Shown here: in pieces, positions 23,700 through 30,802 of the stretch | How positions within the stretch are numbered: the first letter of the stretch is position 1 | Layout of the letters: every line of letters begins with the position of its first letter | Origin: Rhodanobacter sp. | Lineage (GTDB): Bacteria; Pseudomonadota; Gammaproteobacteria; Xanthomonadales; Rhodanobacteraceae | DNA: 40,778 nucleotides | NCBI GenBank assembly: GCA_031274955.1 | Contig: JAISPQ010000201.1 | Coordinates: forward strand, 1-40,778 | Direction of reading: 5' to 3' | Notes under the pieces: model-generated | Told to the model about the DNA's origin: nothing | Databases searched by the model: none | What the model saw: the letters and a program-made list of their open reading frames with translations, nothing else | Program-made: the position numbers and the translations under genes

Positions 23700-24767
23700 A
23701 TGAAAGCACCAGAGATAGAAACCACACCATCGCCGCCGCCGGAACCGGACCGTCACGAAGAAGCGCCGCACGACATTGCCGCAGTGCCTTCGTTCGCCCG
23801 CAAATCTTTCTCACCCATGCACAGCGAATCCGTGGCGCGGCCGGCCGACAGTTCATCACGCTCGACGAAAGTCATCGAAGGGTTGCTCGGCTTCTTGCCC
23901 GCACGCCTCGGCGAGCGCCTGCGCGAATACCTGATGCTGATGCGCATGGATCGGCCGGTCGGTGCGCTGCTCTTGCTGTGGCCGACTTGGTGGGCGCTGT
24001 GGCTCGCAGCGAACGGTTTTCCGCCGCTGAAACTGCTGGCGATCTTCACGCTCGGCGTGTTCGTGATGCGCAGCGCCGGTTGTGTCGTCAACGATTACGC
24101 CGATCACGGTTGGCTCGACGCCAACGTCGAGCGCACGCGCGGACGGCCGATGGCCGCCGGCCGCGTCAGCAAGAAGGAGGCTTTCCTGCTGTTCGGCGGC
24201 CTGCTCGTGCTCGCGTTCGTGCTGGTGCTGTTCACGAATACGCTCACCATCGAACTTTCGTTCGTCGGCGTGGCGCTCGCTGTGATCTATCCGTTCACCA
24301 AGCGCGTGACGCATCTGGCGCAGGTCGTGCTCGGCGCCGCGTTCGGCTGGTCGATTCCGATGGCGTTCGCGGCCGTGACCAATACGTTGCCGCCGCTGTG
24401 CTGGTTACTATTCCTCGCCAACGTGTTGTACTCGACGATCTACGATACCCAGTACGCGATGGTGGATCGCGACGAGGACATCCGCGTCGGCGCAAAATCC
24501 ACCGCGATCCTGTTCGGCGATGCTGATTGTCCGATCATCGGCGTATTGATGGCCATGTTCCTGATCGCGATGCTGCTGGCCGGCACGCGTGCGCATCTGC
24601 ATTGGCCGTATTACCTGGGGTTGGCGGTCGCCGCCGGTCTGTTCGTCTATCAGCAGCGCCTGCTGCTCGAACGGTCGCGCGAACGCTACTTCGCCGCGTT
24701 TCGTAACAACAACAGTGTCGGCTTTGCCTTGTGGAGCGGGCTGGTGCTTGCGCTCGCATTGCACTGA
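23700..24767 (+). CDS. ubiA: 4-hydroxybenzoate polyprenyltransferase
   Basis: 355 aa. ATG 23700 has GAGAAGGG upstream. It prenylates 4-hydroxybenzoate in ubiquinone synthesis at the inner membrane. The two Asp-rich, Mg-diphosphate-binding motifs are NDYADHGWLD..ERTRGRP (131-150) and YDTQYAMVDRDEDIRVGAKS (248-267). YPFTKR lies near 197 and several transmembrane helices are visible. Most UbiA proteins are near 290 aa. Here the homologous part starts at about residue 75, preceded by a Pro/Ser/Glu-rich extension of unknown purpose. A later start would remove it, but no in-frame ATG with a good ribosome site is evident; ATG at residue 40 (23817) is the main alternative. Confidence 0.92.
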   Translation: MKAPEIETTPSPPPEPDRHEEAPHDIAAVPSFARKSFSPMHSESVARPADSSSRSTKVIEGLLGFLPARLGERLREYLMLMRMDRPVGALLLLWPTWWALWLAANGFPPLKLLAIFTLGVFVMRSAGCVVNDYADHGWLDANVERTRGRPMAAGRVSKKEAFLLFGGLLVLAFVLVLFTNTLTIELSFVGVALAVIYPFTKRVTHLAQVVLGAAFGWSIPMAFAAVTNTLPPLCWLLFLANVLYSTIYDTQYAMVDRDEDIRVGAKSTAILFGDADCPIIGVLMAMFLIAMLLAGTRAHLHWPYYLGLAVAAGLFVYQQRLLLERSRERYFAAFRNNNSVGFALWSGLVLALALH

Positions 24768-24801
24768 GCGGTTGTCCCCAAAGCCCCGCCCTCACCCCCT
24801 C

Positions 24802-25524
24802 TCAGCGCAGCGGCGCACGAGCCAGCGCCCAGACATCCACGCGCTGTGCGCCGGCGCGCAGCAGGGTACGCGCGCCTTCGCGCAGGGTCGCGCCGGTCGT
24901 CATCACATCATCGAACAGCACGACATGCGCCGGTAGCGCCACGCCTTGCGGCACGACGAAAGCCCCGCGCAGATTGCGCCGGCGCGCCTGGCGATCCAGC
25001 CCGGTCTGCGCGAGTGTCTTGCGGCCGCGTAGCATGCGGTCGTGGCTGAGCGGAACGGTGAGCGCCGCCGCCAGCGGCCGCGCCAGTTCCAGGGCCTGGT
25101 TATAGCCGCGTTGGCGCAGACGCGCGGGATGCAGCGGTACCGGGATGATGAGGTCCGGCAGCGCGGGTGCATCGGTGCGTGCGCGTTCGACGAGCCGCTC
25201 CGCGAGCACGCGTCCGGCGGCAAGATCGCCGTGGAACTTGAAGCGCGCTTCGAGCAGATCCAGCGGATGCGCATAGCGCCATGGCGCCCACGCGGCCACG
25301 AACGGCGGCTCGTGATTCAGGCAGTCGCCACACAGGGGAGCCGGCGTCGACAACGGTAGCGCACAGCGTGGGCAACAGACCGTGTTGATCGCCATTTCAG
25401 CGGCGCAGCCCGCACACAGATCGTGTCCATGCGCACCCGCCGCGCCGCATAGCAGGCAGCGCGGCGGAAGTGCGATGCGCAGCAGCCGCTGCGCGATGGC
25501 GCCGATGGTGCGCGTTCCCTTCAC
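24802..25524 (-). CDS. comF: ComF-family phosphoribosyltransferase-like protein
   Basis: 240 aa with GTG start at 25524. The N-terminus has two CxxC zinc-ribbon-like pairs (Cys23/26 with 37/40; Cys51/54 with 65/68). The C-terminal half carries the PRPP-binding signature VVLFDDVMTTGAT (201-213) and PVPLHPARLRQRGYNQA. ComF proteins are needed for DNA uptake in competent bacteria, probably driving single-stranded DNA across the inner membrane. It is divergent from bioC across about 90 bp, an arrangement often seen near biotin genes. Confidence 0.92.
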   Translation of the reverse strand: MKGTRTIGAIAQRLLRIALPPRCLLCGAAGAHGHDLCAGCAAEMAINTVCCPRCALPLSTPAPLCGDCLNHEPPFVAAWAPWRYAHPLDLLEARFKFHGDLAAGRVLAERLVERARTDAPALPDLIIPVPLHPARLRQRGYNQALELARPLAAALTVPLSHDRMLRGRKTLAQTGLDRQARRRNLRGAFVVPQGVALPAHVVLFDDVMTTGATLREGARTLLRAGAQRVDVWALARAPLR

Positions 25525-25611
25525 GTTGACGGTCTCTGATACCCTGACCGGAGCACTTTACCCAAGCCGGGCCGTTCCATGTCTGCCACTGTTCGCCGCG
25601 GAGTTGCCGGC

Positions 25612-26487
25612 ATGAGCGCGAGCCTGGATCGCGCGCAGATCCGGCGCGCGTTCGGCCGCGCGGCGGCGACGTATGCCGCACATGCGGTATTGCAGGCGGA
25701 AGTCGGCACGCGCTTGCGTGAACGGCTCGACGCAGACACGGCCGCGCCGGCGGTCGTGTTGGATGTGGGTTGTGGACCCGGTACGGGAACCGCCGCATTA
25801 CAGGCGCTGTTTCCCGCAGCGCGGATCGTCGCGCTGGATCTTGCGTTGCCGATGCTCGACGTTGCGCGCCGGCATCCGGACGGATCGCCGACGATCGCGT
25901 GTGTCTGTGCGGATGCGCAGAGGCTGCCGCTGACCGATGCCAGCGTCGATCTGGTGTATTCCAATCTCTGCCTGCATTGGTGTGAAGACCCCGGCCGCGC
26001 ACTGGAGGAGTTCCGCCGCGTGCTGCGACCCGGCGGTCGTCTGCTGGTGTCCACCTTCGGCCCCGATACGTTGCAGGAACTGCGCGCTGCATTTGCGCGC
26101 GCCGATGCATCGCCGCGCGTCAGCCAAGGCATCGACATGCACGATCTCGGCGATGCGCTGCTCGCCATCGGCTTGCGCGACCCTGTACTGGAACGCGACG
26201 ATTTCACGTTGACCTATCGCGACGCGCGGACGCTGATGCGCGAACTGCGCGCGAGCGGCGCAACCCATGCCGAGGTCGGACGCCGGCGCACGCTGACCGG
26301 CAAGGCGCGTTTGCATGCGGCGACCGCCGCCTACGAGGCATTCCGCCGTGACGGTGTGCTGCCGGCGACGTTCGAAGTCGTCTACGCACACGCACGCGCG
26401 CCAGACTCGGGCCAACCGCGGCACAGCGACGACGGCGATATCGCCTGTTTCCCGGTCGAGCACTTGCGTGCAAGCCGGCGGCGTTGA
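25612..26487 (+). CDS. bioC: Malonyl-ACP O-methyltransferase BioC
   Basis: 291 aa. ATG 25612 is chosen because GGAG lies about 9 nt upstream and MSASLDRAQIRRAFGRAAATY is the usual start; ATG 25579 would add 11 residues. The SAM-binding motif VVLDVGCGPGTGT is at 48-60, with ALDLALPMLDVAR, LVYSNLCLHWCEDPGRAL and LRPGGRLLVSTFGPDTLQEL matching BioC. It methylates malonyl-ACP to start pimeloyl synthesis for biotin. No other bio gene is in the window. bioH could be elsewhere; the hydrolases here are not assigned to that role. Confidence 0.9.
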   Translation: MSASLDRAQIRRAFGRAAATYAAHAVLQAEVGTRLRERLDADTAAPAVVLDVGCGPGTGTAALQALFPAARIVALDLALPMLDVARRHPDGSPTIACVCADAQRLPLTDASVDLVYSNLCLHWCEDPGRALEEFRRVLRPGGRLLVSTFGPDTLQELRAAFARADASPRVSQGIDMHDLGDALLAIGLRDPVLERDDFTLTYRDARTLMRELRASGATHAEVGRRRTLTGKARLHAATAAYEAFRRDGVLPATFEVVYAHARAPDSGQPRHSDDGDIACFPVEHLRASRRR

Positions 26488-26669
26488 CAGGTGTTACAGA
26501 CAGTGCCGATGACGGTACCTGGCCTGATTTCACCACGACACAGGAATCAGCCCTATGGTCACTTTCCGAGTGACCCGGACAAAGCCGAAGTGGCCGCCTT
26601 GCACGACACGCGGATCACCCTGCGGATCATCATTGACATGCATGGCGTGTCGCGAAAAACTTCTGTGTC

Positions 26670-26978
26670 ATGACCGATTACATCCAGGCTTGGCAGTGCA
26701 TCGGCTGCGGCAAGATCGAAGCGCCGCAGCCGTGTATCGGCGTATGCCGCGACCGCAAGATTCTCATGGTCGGCAAGGACGATTACGAACGCGCGCGCAA
26801 CGAGATTGAGGCGCTGCGCACGCAACTGGCCACAGCGCACGCGATGTTGCGGCGCTTTGGCCTGGCCAAACCCAACAAGGGCCAATGGGAACGTTCATGG
26901 CTGGCCTTGCAGGCCCAAGTGCGCGAGGCGCTGGTTGTGCTGGATGTCCCTGATGAAGGGCCACCCGTGAGCCGTTGA
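26670..26978 (+). CDS. Conserved small CxxC protein of unknown function
   Basis: 102 aa. The N-terminus, WQCIGCGKIEAPQPCIGVC, has four cysteines (CxxC and CxxxC) that could bind zinc or a cluster. Charged, helical sequence follows (YERARNEIEALRTQLATAHAML), probably a coiled coil. I do not recognise a named family. No Shine-Dalgarno precedes ATG 26670. Instead the ATGA overlaps the stop of a 60-codon frame (26491-26673), which suggests coupling if that frame is real. It is convergent with tyrA, 53 bp apart. Even codon use and the Cys pattern make it probably genuine. Confidence 0.65.
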   Translation: MTDYIQAWQCIGCGKIEAPQPCIGVCRDRKILMVGKDDYERARNEIEALRTQLATAHAMLRRFGLAKPNKGQWERSWLALQAQVREALVVLDVPDEGPPVSR

Positions 26979-27031
26979 GGTCTTGTGCGAACGACAGGTT
27001 GCGCGGACTGCGCAGTCAGGTTCTGGGCTCG

Positions 27032-27886
27032 CTACGGTTTTGGGACGGATTCAAGGAGCGACCGTCGCCTGCGGCTCACGCGGGCGGCGCGGGCGTATCC
27101 GGACTCGGGCATATCCGGGATCGACAGCGCGGCGCCTTCTTTATCCGACAGACTGCGATGGATGGCGGTGAGGTGCGCGATGAACGCGGCGCGCGCCTGC
27201 GCGGCGTATGGGTTCTCGCGCTGGATGGCGGCGAACAAATGGCCGGCATCGCCGCGCACAGCGGCCAGCATGTTGGCCAGACCGAGGAAAGACGGCGGCG
27301 CCATCGACAGATCCTCGCCGATGCCCATGTCCACGAGCGCTTTGGCGATGAAGAACGCCAGCGCGTGCGTTTCGGCCATGGCCCGGTCATGGCTGGCAGC
27401 CTCGTGTTCGATGACCTCGCAATCGATCGATTCGAACAGCGCACGCGTGCGCCGCGCCGCGTCGGGATGCTGCGCGCTGGCACACAGTACGCAACGCAAA
27501 GGGCGCTCGTTGCGGGCAAGGCTGAGCGGGCCGAACAATGGATGCGTGCCCGCATGCGGAACATCCGCACCCAGCACCTCGTCCATCAGCCGGCAGGGCA
27601 GTTCCTTGACGCTACCCACGTCGATGACCGTCTGGCCGTGGACAAGCAGTGGCCGCAGTTCGTGCAGGATGCCTTGGATCGCCGGAACCGGGACAGCCAG
27701 TACGATCCATTCCGCGCCGCGCACGGCATCCGCCAGCGACGCGCGCCGTAGCGCGGCGGGTACCGCTGCGTGAGGATCGAATACGGCCACGGCGTATCCT
27801 GCCTTGTGGAGCAGATCGGCGAAGGCGTGGCCGAAGCGGCCATAGCCGAGCAGAGCGACAGTAGTGCGATGGTGCGGTGAGGACAT
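27032..27886 (-). CDS. tyrA: Prephenate/arogenate dehydrogenase
   Basis: 284 aa with ATG 27886. The Rossmann motif GYGRFG is at 14-19. GTHPLFGP (113-120) carries a conserved substrate-side segment. ETHALAFFIAKAL in the C-terminal helical domain is typical of TyrA proteins. It oxidatively decarboxylates prephenate or arogenate in tyrosine synthesis. There is no fused chorismate mutase or ACT domain. The gene is monocistronic and its upstream gap is filled with repeats. Confidence 0.85.
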   Translation of the reverse strand: MSSPHHRTTVALLGYGRFGHAFADLLHKAGYAVAVFDPHAAVPAALRRASLADAVRGAEWIVLAVPVPAIQGILHELRPLLVHGQTVIDVGSVKELPCRLMDEVLGADVPHAGTHPLFGPLSLARNERPLRCVLCASAQHPDAARRTRALFESIDCEVIEHEAASHDRAMAETHALAFFIAKALVDMGIGEDLSMAPPSFLGLANMLAAVRGDAGHLFAAIQRENPYAAQARAAFIAHLTAIHRSLSDKEGAALSIPDMPESGYARAARVSRRRRSLLESVPKP

Positions 27887-27920
27887 GAGGATCAGGCAGG
27901 CTCTAAGTTAAATGGGGTTG

Positions 27921-28070
27921 GTGTGAAAGAAGCACGGAGCAGGGATTCTGCGCCGGCGTGTGGCGCCGCGCAGGATGACAGTGCCAAGCAGAATGACGGG
28001 GGAAAAGCGCTCTCTCCCCCGCGAAAACACCTCCTGCTTCGTTATTCCCGCCTTTGTGGGAATGACGCTG
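27921..28070. repeat. Repeat cluster upstream of tyrA
   Basis: GTGTGAAAGAAGC..GCAGGGATTCTGCG followed by a palindrome to CGCAGGATGACAG (27921-27981) matches 896-968 in reverse. 28020-28067 repeats the ..CACCTCCTGCTTCGTTATTCCCGCC..GGGAATGACG module. The rest of 28071-28318 shows no gene. Confidence 0.7.
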
Positions 28071-28318
28071 TTGGATGGACCGAAGTATCCCATCTGTTTG
28101 GCTCCGGCTACACCGGCTCAGGGGCGGGACATTATGGGCAGATGCGTAGATCACGCGGCAAGGCGCGCAGCGAGCCACTTCTTGAATGGATGGCTGTTCA
28201 TGCGAACGGCTACAACACTTTTGTTGCGTTAAGTAAACAGTTTTGTTGCATCTGCGCCTTTTTCCACCCATGTTCCGCTTTCCGAAATTCCAGTAACGCG
28301 CGCATTATCGCGCTACAG

Positions 28319-28525
28319 CTACGCATCCAGATCCGGAATCAGCTTGTTTTCCAGATACGCGATCATGTCCTTGAGTTTGAGCTTGCGTTTCTTCATGCGC
28401 TTGAGTTGCAACTCATCGCAGCCCGGCCCGGTCGGCAGACGTGCGATAGCCGCGTCGAGGTCGCGGTGCTCGATCTTCAACTCGGCGAGGCGGCGCGCGG
28501 TGGCGGCGACATCATGGGGAAACAT
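28319..28525 (-). CDS. DUF465 (YdcH-like) small protein
   Basis: 68 aa: MFPHDVAATARRLAELKIEHRDLDAAIA...LKRMKKRKLKLKDMIAYLENKLIPDLDA. The helical pattern with a K-KRKLKLKD-I core is the signature of the DUF465/YdcH family, whose function is unknown. Upstream in-frame DNA is open for about 116 more codons but encodes Arg/Pro-rich nonsense, so the short start at 28525 is used. It lacks a strong ribosome site. Confidence 0.82.
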   Translation of the reverse strand: MFPHDVAATARRLAELKIEHRDLDAAIARLPTGPGCDELQLKRMKKRKLKLKDMIAYLENKLIPDLDA

Positions 28526-28919
28526 GTGAGGTACTCGTACTTGCGCTGCACGCCATGTAAGAACCTGTCCATAGCTCTCCCACCGGATCTGCGCAGGGAA
28601 CGGTGTGCGTGCAAACCGCGAAAGAGCACAAGCAGTGTATACCGATAGCGGGCCCGGCGATGGCGGCCCATGTGCGCACCACATCGATCTTGCGCGCTGC
28701 CTGCGGCGGAACCGCCATACGCACGTGTGCGGCAAACCCATGCAGGGCGCCGCCTGACACATCCGGTGGCGCGGCTCGGCGCGTAACCGCACTGGGCGGT
28801 TGAGCCGACCGATTGCCGTAATATCGTGTAATCTCTCCACACCATTTCCCAGAGAAAAATGACGCTGGCCCAAGTGGCCAGATTCTCATTCAACGTGTCT
28901 ATCGCAAGGAGATTCGCCC
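28526..28919. other. Gap between DUF465 gene and GST gene
   Basis: About 390 bp separating divergent genes. It must hold both promoters, but no convincing -35/-10 pair was found. CAAGGAG (28906-28912) is the ribosome site of the GST gene. No RNA gene, repeat or insertion element is recognised. Confidence 0.4.
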
Positions 28920-29528
28920 ATGAAATTGTATTACTCCCCCGGCGCCTGCTCGCTGTCCCCGCACATCGCGCTGGAAGAAGCGGGTCTGCCTTATACCATC
29001 GTACGTGCCAGCACCAAGACCCATAAGCTGGAAGACGGCACCGATTTCTACACCATCAACCCGCTGGGCTATATACCCGTACTCGAACTGGCCGACGGCA
29101 GCCGCCTGCGCGAAGGTCCGGCCATCGTGCAATACATCGCCGACCAGGTGCCGCAAAAAAACCTCGCGCCCGCCAGTGGCACCTTCGCGCGCTATCGCCT
29201 GCAAGAATGGCTGGCCTTCATCGGCACCGAGTTGCACAAGAACTTCAACCCGCTGTTCGCTCCGGACACCCCCGATGTCTACAAGCCCATCGTCAGGGAC
29301 AGGCTCCTCGCGCGCCTGAAGTGGGTCGATGGCGAACTCAAGGGCAAGAATTACCTCATGGGCGACACGTTCACCGTGGCCGACGGCTTCCTGTTCACCG
29401 TCGCCAGTTGGCCCCAGTATGTCGGCCTGGATATATCGGCGTTTACCCACCTCAACGCTCTGCGCGACCGCGTGGCCGCTCGTCCGGCGGTGCAAGCGGT
29501 GCTCAAAGCCGAAGGGCTGATCAAATAG
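28920..29528 (+). CDS. Glutathione S-transferase (beta-class-like)
   Basis: 202 aa, AAGGAG ahead of ATG 28920. The N-terminal thioredoxin fold reads MKLYYSPGACSLSPHIALEEAGLPY, with Cys10 in the place of the beta-class catalytic cysteine. NPLGYIPVLELADG..LREGPAIVQYIAD is the glutathione-binding half. The C-terminal helical domain has YLMGDTFTVADGFLFTV. It is cytosolic and conjugates or reduces with glutathione. The oxidoreductase gene follows 77 bp downstream on the same strand, so the two may form a detoxification pair. Confidence 0.93.
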   Translation: MKLYYSPGACSLSPHIALEEAGLPYTIVRASTKTHKLEDGTDFYTINPLGYIPVLELADGSRLREGPAIVQYIADQVPQKNLAPASGTFARYRLQEWLAFIGTELHKNFNPLFAPDTPDVYKPIVRDRLLARLKWVDGELKGKNYLMGDTFTVADGFLFTVASWPQYVGLDISAFTHLNALRDRVAARPAVQAVLKAEGLIK

Positions 29529-29605
29529 CCAGGGTTGAGAACGGCGCCCTACGCATTTCCATCAACCCGTTTTGTTCCTCCACTTCTGACATTATCTCCT
29601 TCGCC

Positions 29606-30709
29606 ATGCCCTCACTCTTCGAACCCGCACAAGCCGGCGCACTGCGTCTGGCCAACCGCATCGCCATGGCCCCGTTGACGCGCAACCGCGCGCCGCAGGG
29701 CATCCCGCGTGATATCAACGTCACCTACTACGTCCAGCGCGCCAGCGCGGGCCTGCTCATCAGCGAAGGCACCGCCATCAGCCCCCAGGGCCAAGGCTAT
29801 TCGGACGTGCCCGGTCTGTATCAAGCCGCGCAGCTCGACGGCTGGAAGCGCGTCACCGACGCCGTACATCAGGCCGGCGGCAAGATCGTATGCCAGCTCT
29901 GGCATGTAGGGCGCGTCTCGCATACCGATCTGCAACCCGGCGGCGCCGCGCCCGTCGCGCCCTCGGCGATCACCGCGCAAACCCGCACCGTGCTGATCAA
30001 GGACGGTGTACCGGCTTTCGTGCCGGCCTCGACGCCGCGTGCGCTGGAAGCCGCCGAACTACCCGGCATCGTCCACGACTACGCCACCGCCGCGCGCAAC
30101 GCAGTACACGTCGCCGGCTTTGATGGCGTCGAAATCCACGGCGCCAACGGCTATCTGCTCGACCAGTTTCTCAAGACCGGCGCCAATCACCGCACGGACG
30201 ACTACGGCGGCGCCATCCCCCATCGTGCCCGGCTGCCGCTGGAAGTCACGCGCGCTGTGGTCGATGCCGTCGGCCCGGGGCGCTGCGGCATCCGTCTGTC
30301 GCCCGTCACCCCGGCCAACGACATCGTCGATGCCGACCCGCAGCCGCTGTTCGAGTACGTCGTGCGCGAACTGGCCAAGCTCGATCTGGCCTATCTGCAC
30401 ATCGTCGAAGGCAGCACCGGCGGCCCGCGCGAATTGCCCGAGCGCCCGTTCGACTATGTCACGTTGCGCAACACCTATCGCAACGCCGGCGGCAAGGGCG
30501 CGTGGATGCTCAACAACGGCTACGATCGCGCTTTGGCCGAAGCCGCGCTGGCACAGGGGGCCGATCTGATCTCTTTCGGCCGCCCCTTCATTTCCAACCC
30601 CGACCTGGTGCGCCGCCTGCGCGAAAACGCACCGCTCAACCCCGGCGACAAAAACACCTTCTACGGCGGCGGAGCCAACGGGTATATCGACTATCCGGCG
30701 CTGTCATGA
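29606..30709 (+). CDS. nemA: Old-yellow-enzyme reductase (NemA type)
   Basis: 367 aa. ATG 29606 begins MPSLFEPAQAGALRLANRIAMAPLTRNRA, the FMN-barrel start of NemA/OYE proteins. QLWHVGRVSH is near 97-106. EIHGANGYLLDQFLK contains the His178/Asn181/Tyr183 active-site set, and NNGYDRALAE and ISFGRPFISNPDL bind the FMN phosphate. It reduces activated C=C bonds (N-ethylmaleimide, enones, nitro-compounds) with NADPH. It lies just after a glutathione S-transferase and converges with yhdP. Confidence 0.9.
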   Translation: MPSLFEPAQAGALRLANRIAMAPLTRNRAPQGIPRDINVTYYVQRASAGLLISEGTAISPQGQGYSDVPGLYQAAQLDGWKRVTDAVHQAGGKIVCQLWHVGRVSHTDLQPGGAAPVAPSAITAQTRTVLIKDGVPAFVPASTPRALEAAELPGIVHDYATAARNAVHVAGFDGVEIHGANGYLLDQFLKTGANHRTDDYGGAIPHRARLPLEVTRAVVDAVGPGRCGIRLSPVTPANDIVDADPQPLFEYVVRELAKLDLAYLHIVEGSTGGPRELPERPFDYVTLRNTYRNAGGKGAWMLNNGYDRALAEAALAQGADLISFGRPFISNPDLVRRLRENAPLNPGDKNTFYGGGANGYIDYPALS

Positions 30710-30717
30710 TTCTCCCA

Positions 30718-30802
30718 TCAGGCTGTTGAGAAACAGCCTGATAGCGTGACCCACGGGCGGATTGCTTGAGAAAGGGCAGGATAGCCCTTTCTCAACAACC
30801 TG
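30718..30802. repeat. Hairpin-rich 85-bp element between nemA and yhdP
   Basis: Two perfect hairpins are TCAGGCTGTT-GAGA-AACAGCCTGA (30718-30741) and GAGAAAGGGC-AGGATA-GCCCTTTCTC (30768-30793). In addition the outer ends CAGGCTGTTGAGAAA (30719-30733) and TTTCTCAACAACCTG (30788-30802) pair at 14 of 15 positions. The whole can therefore fold as one long stem or as two small ones. It can terminate both convergent genes, or be a miniature inverted-repeat element that ends at the yhdP stop codon. Confidence 0.65.

Noticed and set aside
24767..24802. Terminator between ubiA and comF
   Set aside because: No stem longer than a few bases and no T tract could be found in this short convergent gap.
28526..28873. 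Upstream extension of the DUF465 gene on the minus strand
   Set aside because: Arg/Pro-rich nonsense without family similarity. The conserved protein begins MFPHD at 28525.
29207..29605. Upstream extension of the nemA frame through the GST gene
   Set aside because: Out-of-frame reading of the GST gene. The NemA fold begins at MPSLFEP.
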